From assembly GCA_025455125.1 (NCBI GenBank), contig JALONE010000114.1:1-5090 (forward strand): a stretch of DNA of 5,090 nt, given 5' to 3'. Origin of the DNA: Bacteroidota bacterium. GTDB taxonomy: Bacteria; Bacteroidota; Ignavibacteria; UBA10030. Each line of letters begins with the position of its first letter. Position 1 is the stretch's first letter. This document shows, piece after piece, positions 1-5,090 of the stretch. The position numbers and the translations under genes were made by a program. The notes under the pieces were generated by a model. The model made no database searches and was not told where the DNA came from. It saw nothing but the letters and a program-made list of their open reading frames with translations.

Positions 1-120
1 CAACCCCAGCTTCTGGATCGGTTGCAAACCGGTGGCGCCAGGCGCGGGGTGCTCCAGGGCATAGGCATAGGCGTGCAGCTGGCGGGAATAAAAAGCCACA
101 TGCTCAGGGCGGGCCTCATT
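1..120 (-). pseudogene. 5'-truncated fragment resembling a PD-(D/E)XK nuclease-family protein
   Basis: The minus strand of this stretch translates without a stop into about 40 residues that look like real protein, including HVAFYSRQLHAYAYALE followed by HPAPGATGLQPIQKLGL, and continues past the left edge. From memory this matches the segment immediately after the catalytic DFKT-type motif in a PD-(D/E)XK nuclease-like family, where a YSRQLHAYA stretch and an NPAPG or HPAPG turn recur; no search was run. Codons are CTG, GCC and CAG rich. Immediately upstream the frame meets TAG at 121-123, and no start codon or catalytic motif precedes it, so the 5' part is missing. The fragment overlaps the start of the oppositely oriented dehydrogenase gene. 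It could be a decayed gene remnant, a recombination scar or a chimeric assembly join. A chance antisense frame is possible but seems less likely, because the plus-strand translation here looks non-coding. Confidence 0.45.
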
Positions 121-1533
121 CTATTTGCTGGACTGGTTGGACATGTGGCGGAAGGGGTAGGACAATACAGCCTGAAGTCGGCGTTTCCGAACCTGCTGTT
201 CTCATCGCCGGTCGACTTTCAACATGCCGGCGATGGCAGCGGCAGGTTGTTCGTCGTTGAGCGGGCGGGGGTGATCCGGGTGTTTCAGGGGGTCGAGACC
301 GTGACGACCATGTCTGAATTCCTGAACATCAGAGACAGCATCGTCGCCGGCGGAGAGCTCGGATTGCTCGGATTGGCGTTTCACCCTCAGTATGCATCCA
401 ACGGATATTTCTATCTTAATTACACTGCGGACAATCCGTTGCGGTCCGTGATTGCCCGCTACCGAGTGCAGCCCGGCGATCCGACGAAGGCAGACTCCGC
501 AAGCAAACTGGTCCTGCTGGAAGTTCCGCAGCCCTACACAAACCACAACGGCGGACAAGTCGCGTTCGGACCGGACGGTTATCTCTACATCGCATTGGGA
601 GATGGAGGGAGCGGCGGAGATCCGCAGAACAACGGTCAGAATCGATCGTCGCTATTGGGAAAGATCCTGCGAATCGACGTCGATACGACATCGGGAGGGA
701 AGTCGTACGGAATCCCGGCGGACAATCCGTTCGTCGGCAACGCCTCGGGTTGGAGAGAAGAGATCTATGCGTACGGACTTCGCAATCCCTGGCGTTTCAG
801 TTTCGACCCATCGACGAATCGCCTCTGGGCTGCAGACGTTGGGCAGAACCGTGTCGAAGAGATCGACATAATTCAGAAGGGGGGGAACTATGGCTGGCGG
901 GTCATGGAGGGGACGCTCTGCTACGATCCGTCGTCTGGATGCGACACGACCGGACTGAAACTCCCCGTCTGGGAATATGATCGCTCCCTCGGCTACTCGA
1001 TCACGGGGGGCTATGTCTATCGCGGAAGTGCGATCCCTTCGTTGGTTGGCAAGTACGTGTACGGTGATTACGTTTCACGTCGCATCTGGGCGCTTACGTA
1101 TGACGGGACATCCGCGCCAACGAATCAGGAGCTTGTTCCGTCTTCGTCCTACATTTCCTCGTTTGGAGTCGATGCGTCCGGAGAGATCTATGTCTGCGAC
1201 ATCACGGCTGGTAAGATCTTCCTACTCACCGGGCCGGCCACGACGACGGAGAGCTCGGAGCAACTTCCTACTGGATTCCGTCTCGAGCAGAACTTCCCGA
1301 ATCCCTTCAATCCGTCAACAGAGGTCAGCTACCATATCCCAGTGGCGAGCGACGTCGAACTTCGCGTCGTGGACTTCCTTGGCCGCGAAGTGGCAGCGTT
1401 GGCTCAGGGGAACCACACACCGGGGAATTATCGGGTGACCTGGAATGCGGAAGGAGCGCCGTCGGGGACATATTTTCTGCAGCTGCGGTCGGGGAGTGCG
1501 GTCTTGGTTCGGAAGGCAGTGTTGCTGAGATAG
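100..1533 (+). CDS. Secreted PQQ-dependent glucose/sorbosone dehydrogenase-like protein with T9SS sorting domain
   Basis: The product (477 residues from the ATG at 100) is a six-bladed beta-propeller of the soluble glucose/sorbosone dehydrogenase (GSDH) family, which oxidises sugars or other alcohols with pyrroloquinoline quinone; the substrate here is unknown. Family landmarks are PVDFQHAGDGSGRLFVVE (37-54), GGELGLLGLAFHPQY (84-98), HNGGQ with the likely catalytic His149, FGPDGYLYIALGDGG (about 156-170), RNPW with Arg228 (a PQQ-contact position in the family), NYGWRVMEG (263-271) and Cys274/Cys281, which may form a disulfide. Residues about 389-477 form a FlgD-like/Por C-terminal module with NFPNPFNPST (398-407) and a final SGTYFLQL strand, known in FCB bacteria to route exported proteins through type IX secretion. 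A hydrophobic stretch (LILFAGLVGHVA) follows the ATG and would act as a signal peptide. The reading frame is open back to position 1 and no good ribosome site precedes 100. The first codons overlap a foreign-looking antisense fragment, so the N-terminus is uncertain. Confidence 0.9.
   Translation: MLRAGLILFAGLVGHVAEGVGQYSLKSAFPNLLFSSPVDFQHAGDGSGRLFVVERAGVIRVFQGVETVTTMSEFLNIRDSIVAGGELGLLGLAFHPQYASNGYFYLNYTADNPLRSVIARYRVQPGDPTKADSASKLVLLEVPQPYTNHNGGQVAFGPDGYLYIALGDGGSGGDPQNNGQNRSSLLGKILRIDVDTTSGGKSYGIPADNPFVGNASGWREEIYAYGLRNPWRFSFDPSTNRLWAADVGQNRVEEIDIIQKGGNYGWRVMEGTLCYDPSSGCDTTGLKLPVWEYDRSLGYSITGGYVYRGSAIPSLVGKYVYGDYVSRRIWALTYDGTSAPTNQELVPSSSYISSFGVDASGEIYVCDITAGKIFLLTGPATTTESSEQLPTGFRLEQNFPNPFNPSTEVSYHIPVASDVELRVVDFLGREVAALAQGNHTPGNYRVTWNAEGAPSGTYFLQLRSGSAVLVRKAVLLR
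1264..1530 (+). other. T9SS (Por) C-terminal sorting module of the dehydrogenase
   Basis: This part of the dehydrogenase gene encodes about 89 residues, beginning LPTGFRLEQNFPNPFNPST and ending RKAVLLR. It follows a short Thr/Ser-rich linker (TTTESSEQ) after the propeller. The Asn-Phe-Pro-Asn-Pro-Phe-Asn-Pro signature, a central VVDFLGREV strand, the GNYRVTWNAEG turn and the SGTYFLQL strand are the recurring parts of type A sorting domains in Bacteroidota, Ignavibacteria and related phyla. In that family the domain is recognised at the outer membrane and usually removed when the cargo is released or anchored. It is the best taxonomic marker in the window. Confidence 0.85.
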
Positions 1534-1561
1534 ACTGCTGGGTGAGTACGCCCTCGTGGCA

Positions 1562-1597
1562 TGCTCTGAGCGATGCTCTGGGCTTTGCTCTGGGCTA
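1562..1597. repeat. Three tandem copies of a 12-bp unit
   Basis: Three abutting 12-mers, TGCTCTGAGCGA, TGCTCTGGGCTT and TGCTCTGGGCTA, lie 29 bases after the dehydrogenase stop codon and end 74 bases before the start of the membrane-protein gene. The first seven bases and positions 9-10 are identical in all copies; copies two and three differ only in the last base. The role is unknown. It may be a small slippage-generated array or a protein-binding site ahead of the downstream gene. Confidence 0.7.
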
Positions 1598-1640
1598 TTC
1601 GTGAACCTTTGCCCTCCTCCCCTGGCGTCTTTCATCTTCG

Positions 1641-1657
1641 TTCCCCATCTTTGGGAA
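1641..1657 (+). promoter_or_regulatory. Small hairpin next to the ribosome binding site
   Basis: TTCCC at 1641-1645 is the exact reverse complement of GGGAA at 1653-1657, with a seven-base loop between them. The right arm ends two bases before the Shine-Dalgarno of the following gene. A five-pair stem could modestly influence ribosome access, but an inverted repeat this short can easily arise by chance. Confidence 0.25.
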
Positions 1658-1659
1658 TC

Positions 1660-1664
1660 GGAGA
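1660..1664 (+). promoter_or_regulatory. Shine-Dalgarno of the membrane-protein gene
   Basis: GGAGA sits seven bases before the ATG at 1672, which is good spacing. It decides the start: the same frame is open further upstream (a TTG/CTG-rich stretch from 1573), but that extension runs through the 12-bp repeats and has no comparable ribosome site. Confidence 0.7.
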
Positions 1665-1671
1665 ACCCCTC

Positions 1672-2304
1672 ATGAATCCCTCAACTCCCGCTGCACTTCC
1701 GCGCACGGGCCCCCGGCTGCTTACCGGCGTCGGCGCGCTTCCCGATCTGGGCATGGCGCTCCTCTACATCCTCACCTGGATCTCCCCCCTCGCCATCGAA
1801 GAAAAGATGGTCTCGTACCTCGTGCTCGTTCTTCTGCTCGAGTTCATCGTCATCCACTCCGCCGCCTTCATGGGCGCGGCAATGTTTTCGGACTATCCCA
1901 AGTGGAAACGGGTTCTCGCCGTGGTTGGACTCGGCTTCTTTTATACTGTGTTCGTTGGAGCCTTCGCTGCGTCGTTCGATCAATGGTGGCCGCTGGGAGC
2001 CTTCTGGATCCTCATCGGCAACCGATTGCTCGCCGGATTGCTCAACGGCGGTCCGACCGAAGAACAGCGCAATGCAACGATGGTCCATTGGGCGGTGAGC
2101 GTCGCGAGTTACCTCGCCGCGGTGTTCGCGGGTGTCATGCTCCCGTTGCCCAAACTCGGATTGACCGAGGAGGTCCGCTTGATACAGGGATTCGAGGGGG
2201 GAGGAGAATGGATCGATGCCCCCGAGACCGCAATCGCATCCGGGGCCATCTACTTCACGCTCATCGGCATCGCGCAACTGTTCAACATGCGCCCAAAGAA
2301 ATGA
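1672..2304 (+). CDS. Uncharacterised membrane protein with six predicted helices
   Basis: The product is 210 residues and I do not recognise its family. Hydrophobic segments are at about 22-42, 47-70, 79-101, 105-124, 136-157 and 187-206, suggesting a six-helix inner-membrane protein. An Arg/Pro-containing N-terminus of about 20 residues precedes the first helix. A hydrophilic loop (about 125-135, GGPTEEQRNA) and a longer acidic, Gly-rich loop (about 160-186, including GFEGGGEWIDAPE) are the main soluble parts. Notable in-membrane or border residues are Glu57 and His62 in helix 2, Arg118 in helix 4 and His139 in helix 5. There is no transporter or enzyme signature I can name. The start at 1672 is supported by GGAGA seven bases upstream. 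Its TGA stop overlaps the ATG of the following hydrolase gene (ATGA at 2301-2304), so the two are probably co-translated and may function together. Confidence 0.85.
   Translation: MNPSTPAALPRTGPRLLTGVGALPDLGMALLYILTWISPLAIEEKMVSYLVLVLLLEFIVIHSAAFMGAAMFSDYPKWKRVLAVVGLGFFYTVFVGAFAASFDQWWPLGAFWILIGNRLLAGLLNGGPTEEQRNATMVHWAVSVASYLAAVFAGVMLPLPKLGLTEEVRLIQGFEGGGEWIDAPETAIASGAIYFTLIGIAQLFNMRPKK
2301..2304 (+). promoter_or_regulatory. ATGA stop/start overlap between membrane protein and hydrolase
   Basis: The ATG of the hydrolase (2301-2303) shares bases with the TGA stop of the membrane-protein gene (2302-2304). Such overlaps commonly allow terminating ribosomes to restart, keeping the two products in a fixed ratio. 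A GAGG at 2303-2306 is placed to serve the alternative GTG at 2316 instead, so restart may occur a few codons downstream. Confidence 0.6.
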
Positions 2305-3749
2305 GGATCCAAATTGTGAAACGTATGAAACCGTTTGTCTCGATCATTCGCATCACGTTTCTTCTTTCTTCGATAGCCCTCTTCGCTCAGTCGGCACTCG
2401 CTCAGCAGCAAGCAATACTCGCATCCGCAGATCGCCAGATCCTCTCCAAAGCATCGATGACCGAGCAGTCAGGATGGATCGAGTTGAGCATCTCTGGCAC
2501 TCCTCGCGACCGGGGATTCCAACACGGATATCTTCTGGCGCGTCAGATCGATGATGCCCTTCGCGCCCGCCGCGTGATCTGGGAGCACGTCAGCGCCATG
2601 CCGTGGTCGTGGCTGGTCCATCAAGTGAACGAACGGTTCACGCCGAAGGTTGACACGGAGAATCGGCAGGAGATCGAAGGGATCGTCGCTGGCATGACGG
2701 CGGCCGGTCAGAACGCGATGCTCGATGAGATGGTCGCGTACAACATGTTCCTGGAACTCCTCTGGTACTGGTGGCCGAACGAACAGAAGAAGGTGGGGGC
2801 ATCGGCTCCGCTTCCCCAGAAGCAATCGTGCAGCGCGTTCATTGCCACCGGGTCGATGACGGCCGACGGCGGTATCGTGATGGGACACAACACGATGTTG
2901 GAATTCACCATGGCGGACGCGAACGTCGTTCTGACGATCGTTCCAGCGCGCGGCAATACGATCGTCATGCAGACATTCCCCGGATGGATCCACAGCGGCA
3001 CCGATTTCTTTCTCACGAGCCGGGGATTGATCGGCGCCGAAACCACCATCGGTGGCTTCGATGCGTTCGACGAGAGCGGCATCCCCGAATTCATTCGCCT
3101 CCGCCGCGCGATCCAAGATGCAGCGTCGATCGACGAGTGGTGCGAGATCATGAAGAAGGGGAACAACGGCGGGTATGCGAATTCGTGGCTCATCGGCGAT
3201 ATCAATACGAACGAGATCGCGCGATTGGAACTCGGCTTGAAGTTCGTCAACCTGGAGCGCACGAAGGATGGCTTCTACACCGGATCGAATATCGCAACCG
3301 ACAAGCGGATCCTTCGCTTTGAGACGACGAGAGACGAGACAGACATCCGGCTCTCATCCGTCGCTCGCCGAGAACGGTGGAAGCAGTTGATGAAGGAGTA
3401 CCGCGGACGGATCACCGTGGAGACGGCGAAGCTGTTTGAAGCGGACCATTATGACGCCTATTTGCGGCGAGAAGCACCAAGCGGACGCGTTCTGTGCGGC
3501 CACTTCGAAGCGGATACCCTGACCTTCGGCTCGTACGTCCCCTTCTATCCCGAAGGGAGTTTTGACGCGAAGGTCGTGGACACAAAGTTTGCAAAAGAGA
3601 TGCGATTCTGGGCACGGTGGGGACGCGCGTGCGGTGAGCCCTTCGATGCGAAACGCTTCCTCACGGAACATCCGCAGTTCGATTGGATGCAGGGTATCCT
3701 CAAGAGCCGCGGAAGCTATCCGTGGGTGGTGGTGGGGGGAAAGGAGTAA
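2301..3749 (+). CDS. Exported C45 / phospholipase B-like Ntn-hydrolase
   Basis: The product (482 residues) resembles the peptidase C45 / acyl-transferase and phospholipase B-like branch of the Ntn-hydrolases, enzymes that cleave amide or ester bonds, often of N-acyl compounds, and usually mature by self-cleavage in front of a catalytic Cys. Visible landmarks are GTPRDRGFQHGYLLA (66-80), QKQS then Cys177 in CSAFIATG (the likely nucleophile), DGGIVMGHNTM (189-199), HSGTDFFLTSRGLIGAETT (231-249), NSWLIGD (294-300) followed by NEIARLELGLK, and LCGHFE (408-413). The N-terminus has basic residues, a hydrophobic core (about 11-29) and SALA/QQQ at 31-37, a good signal peptidase site, so it should act outside the cytoplasm. 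The ATG at 2301 overlaps the previous stop as ATGA; GTG at 2316, nine bases after GAGG, and ATG at 2325 are alternatives that also keep a signal peptide. The substrate cannot be told. Pairing with the membrane protein suggests a joint role. Confidence 0.85.
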   Translation: MRIQIVKRMKPFVSIIRITFLLSSIALFAQSALAQQQAILASADRQILSKASMTEQSGWIELSISGTPRDRGFQHGYLLARQIDDALRARRVIWEHVSAMPWSWLVHQVNERFTPKVDTENRQEIEGIVAGMTAAGQNAMLDEMVAYNMFLELLWYWWPNEQKKVGASAPLPQKQSCSAFIATGSMTADGGIVMGHNTMLEFTMADANVVLTIVPARGNTIVMQTFPGWIHSGTDFFLTSRGLIGAETTIGGFDAFDESGIPEFIRLRRAIQDAASIDEWCEIMKKGNNGGYANSWLIGDINTNEIARLELGLKFVNLERTKDGFYTGSNIATDKRILRFETTRDETDIRLSSVARRERWKQLMKEYRGRITVETAKLFEADHYDAYLRREAPSGRVLCGHFEADTLTFGSYVPFYPEGSFDAKVVDTKFAKEMRFWARWGRACGEPFDAKRFLTEHPQFDWMQGILKSRGSYPWVVVGGKE

Positions 3750-3770
3750 TCAGTATTCAGTAGTCAGTTT
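3750..3770. repeat. Three tandem heptamers in the convergent gap
   Basis: TCAGTAT, TCAGTAG and TCAGTTT lie back to back directly after the TAA stop of the hydrolase gene (3747-3749). The first five bases (TCAGT) are invariant. On the minus strand the unit reads ACTGANN. Heptamer arrays of this sort occur as dispersed intergenic repeats in several bacterial groups; whether this one is dispersed in this genome cannot be seen from one window. Confidence 0.6.
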
Positions 3771-3776
3771 GCCCCC

Positions 3777-3810
3777 GCCTGCCGCATTGCATCAGCGACG
3801 GCGGACAGGC
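3777..3810. repeat. Imperfect inverted repeat between convergent genes
   Basis: GCCTGCCGC at 3777-3785 pairs with GCGGACAGGC at 3801-3810, giving nine base pairs with one bulged A and a 15-base spacer. It lies between two convergent genes where a bidirectional terminator would be expected, but neither strand has a run of T after the stem, so an intrinsic terminator is not well supported. It may be part of a small intergenic repeat element together with the adjacent heptamers. Confidence 0.4.
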
Positions 3811-3852
3811 ATGCTCAGGGTGACTCCAATTCCGCTATTCCAGGTGGCTCAT

Positions 3853-3873
3853 GACTAGTGGCCAGGGGTCAGT
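3853..3873. repeat. Degenerate heptamer repeats covering the permease stop codon
   Basis: Read on the minus strand, ACTGACC, CCTGGCC and ACTAGTC are consecutive heptamers resembling the ACTGANN units found about 80 bases away in the same orientation. They encode the last residues of the permease (LTPGH) and its TAG stop (3855-3857). The match is loose, so this is a tentative call. Confidence 0.35.
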
Positions 3874-5090
3874 GAACGGAGTTTCTTCCACACAATATAC
3901 ACGGGGATGCCGAGGAGCACGATGAGAAGCCCCGGACCGGTGTATTGCGGTTTGAGAACGAGCAGATCGATGACGATCGCTGAGGCGGTGATGATGTAGA
4001 TGATCGGAATGACGGGATATCCGAATGCGCGATAGGGGCGCTCGGCCTCCGGACGCTTCTTCCGCAGAATGAAGATACCGATGACCGTCAGAACGTAGAA
4101 GATGAGCACGGCGAAGACCACGTAGTCCAGCAGATCACCGTACGTTCCGGAAAGACAAAGCGCAGACGCCCAGATTCCCTGCACGACCAGCGCAACCGCC
4201 GGAACTCCCCGGGAATTCAATTCTCCCGCCTTCCTGAAGAATAATCCATCCTTCGCCATCGCGTAGTACACGCGCGCGCCCGCCAGGATCAATCCGTTGT
4301 TGCATCCGAATGTCGAGATCATGATGAGCACCGCCATGATCACCGCGGCGGTTTCGCCGAAGATGACCGACATCGCTGCGGTCCCGACACGGTCAGAGGT
4401 CGCGAATTGAATGCCGCGCGCCGCTGCGTCGATGCCGTCGGGTGATCCCTGAACGGGAAGAACCATGATGTAGGAGATGTTGGCGATGAGGTAGACGAGC
4501 GTGACTGCTCCTGTGCCGATGGCGAGACTCAACGGGATGTTCTTCTTCGGATTGATGACCTCTCCCGCTGTGAACGTGATGTTGTTCCAGGCATCGCTCG
4601 AGAACAAGGAGCCCACCATTGCAACGCCGACGGCGGCGAGGAAAGCGAATCCCGAGAGCTGTTCGATGGAGATAAGCCCTTCGGCGCTCACGCGCGTCCA
4701 GGATGCCTCCCAGAACTTGCTCCAGTTCAGGTCCATCGCTATGGCATTGCGCCCGACGGCGAACCCCAGCACGATCAGCGCGAGCAAGGCGGCGGTCTTG
4801 GCGATGGTGAAGGAGTTCTGCACCGTCTTGCCTTCCCGGATCCCTCGGATGTTCACGACGGTCAACACCGCGATGCTGACGATCGCGACGATCTGGGCGG
4901 CAGTGATGTCGAGTCCAGCGACGTTGAAGAGCACATCCTTCTCGCTCCATCCGGGAACAAGCACCGACGTGAACTTCGCGAACGCAACGCCAACAGCGGC
5001 GATCGTCCCGGTTTGAATGACGGTGAAGAGCGTCCAACCGTACAGAAATCCGATGAGCGGATTGTACGCTTCCCGCAGATAGACATACTG
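3855..5090 (-). CDS. APC-superfamily amino-acid permease, 5' end outside the window
   Basis: The frame runs open from the right edge to TAG at 3855-3857, giving 411 visible residues that start QYVYLREAYNPLIGFLYGW. It belongs to the amino acid-polyamine-organocation superfamily and most resembles the SteT/LAT-like permeases that import or exchange neutral amino acids; the exact substrate is not visible. Ten hydrophobic segments are seen, at about 12-35, 62-81, 93-113, 144-165, 185-208, 247-267, 296-315, 320-342, 358-378 and 386-402, consistent with helices 3-12 of a 12-helix protein. Thus about 70 N-terminal residues, including substrate-contacting helix 1, are missing. Typical motifs are FSSDAWNNITFTAGEV then NPKKNIPLS (about 163-189) and GARVYYAMAKDG (271-282), followed by the Arg-rich RKKRPEAERPYRAFGYP loop. 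A GTG at 4964 is internal, not the start. The gene converges on the hydrolase gene and is transcribed separately. Confidence 0.93.
   Translation of the reverse strand, partial: QYVYLREAYNPLIGFLYGWTLFTVIQTGTIAAVGVAFAKFTSVLVPGWSEKDVLFNVAGLDITAAQIVAIVSIAVLTVVNIRGIREGKTVQNSFTIAKTAALLALIVLGFAVGRNAIAMDLNWSKFWEASWTRVSAEGLISIEQLSGFAFLAAVGVAMVGSLFSSDAWNNITFTAGEVINPKKNIPLSLAIGTGAVTLVYLIANISYIMVLPVQGSPDGIDAAARGIQFATSDRVGTAAMSVIFGETAAVIMAVLIMISTFGCNNGLILAGARVYYAMAKDGLFFRKAGELNSRGVPAVALVVQGIWASALCLSGTYGDLLDYVVFAVLIFYVLTVIGIFILRKKRPEAERPYRAFGYPVIPIIYIITASAIVIDLLVLKPQYTGPGLLIVLLGIPVYIVWKKLRSLTPGH

Noticed and set aside
22..99. TTG-initiated N-terminal extension of the dehydrogenase from position 22
   Set aside because: It has no ribosome site or family similarity, and it places an unrelated stretch ahead of the hydrophobic signal segment. 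The opposite strand of this stretch looks like genuine protein instead.
1573..1671. Upstream extension of the six-helix membrane protein
   Set aside because: The extension runs through the tandem repeats and has no ribosome site, whereas the ATG at 1672 has GGAGA at ideal spacing.
1902..2300. Long N-terminal extension of the hydrolase within the membrane-protein gene, including an ATG at 2208 just after GGAGGAGA
   Set aside because: The extension is Arg/His-rich shadow sequence of the overlapping gene; the purine run is too close to the ATG at 2208 and simply encodes GFEGGGE in the real frame. A clean signal peptide follows the ATG at 2301.
2469..3116. Minus-strand open frame of 215 codons opposite the hydrolase
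   Set aside because: Its translation is rich in Arg, His and Asp with no domain and it lies entirely opposite a strongly supported gene. The same applies to the minus-strand frame at 1681-2277 and to the frames opposite or across the permease at 4393-5037 and 4501-5016.
3722..3745. G-rich run at the end of the hydrolase gene as a G-quadruplex
   Set aside because: It contains GGG, GG, GG and a six-G run, enough only for a weak two-layer structure, and is explained by codons for WVVVGGKE.
3750..3854. A small gene or RNA in the convergent gap
   Set aside because: The gap is only 105 bases and is explained by heptamer and inverted repeats; no start with a ribosome site or recognisable RNA fold is visible.
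4962..4964. GTG at 4964 (minus strand) as the start of the permease
   Set aside because: The same frame continues to the right edge with typical permease sequence (QYVYLREAYNPLIGFLYGW), so the gene is simply cut by the window.

Overview
The window looks like ordinary chromosome from a moderately GC-rich member of the FCB group (Bacteroidota, Ignavibacteria, Kapabacteria and relatives). The main clue is the C-terminus of the first gene: it carries the NFPNPFNPST signature and a terminal beta-rich module typical of type IX secretion (Por) cargo in these phyla. The permease at the right edge also resembles Bacteroidota-type amino-acid permeases. The species cannot be named from this sequence.

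Layout from left to right. (1) Positions 1-120, read on the minus strand, translate to a convincing protein fragment that resembles the region just after the catalytic motif of a PD-(D/E)XK nuclease-like family. It is cut off abruptly by an in-frame stop at 121-123 and has no start codon. (2) Positions 100-1533 (+) encode a secreted PQQ-dependent glucose/sorbosone dehydrogenase-like beta-propeller with a T9SS sorting tail. Its apparent start lies inside the nuclease-like fragment, so the first codons are suspect. (3) A 138-base gap follows, with a three-copy 12-bp tandem repeat, a small hairpin and a good Shine-Dalgarno. (4) Positions 1672-2304 (+) encode an unrecognised protein with six predicted membrane helices. 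(5) Overlapping it by ATGA, 2301-3749 (+) encodes an exported Cys-dependent Ntn-hydrolase of the peptidase C45 / phospholipase B-like type. (6) A 105-base convergent gap carries short heptamer repeats and an imperfect inverted repeat. (7) Positions 3855-5090 (-) hold an APC-superfamily amino-acid permease whose N-terminal part lies beyond the window.

The two central genes very probably form one translationally coupled unit: a membrane protein of unknown role plus an exported amide or ester hydrolase. No pathway joins the dehydrogenase, this pair and the permease on the evidence here, although scavenging and uptake of organic compounds would fit all of them loosely. I see no RNA gene, CRISPR array, insertion sequence or clear defence system. 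The most unusual points are the nuclease-like fragment with its sharp break near 117-123, the uncharacterised membrane-protein/hydrolase pair, and the heptamer repeats at the convergent gene ends.
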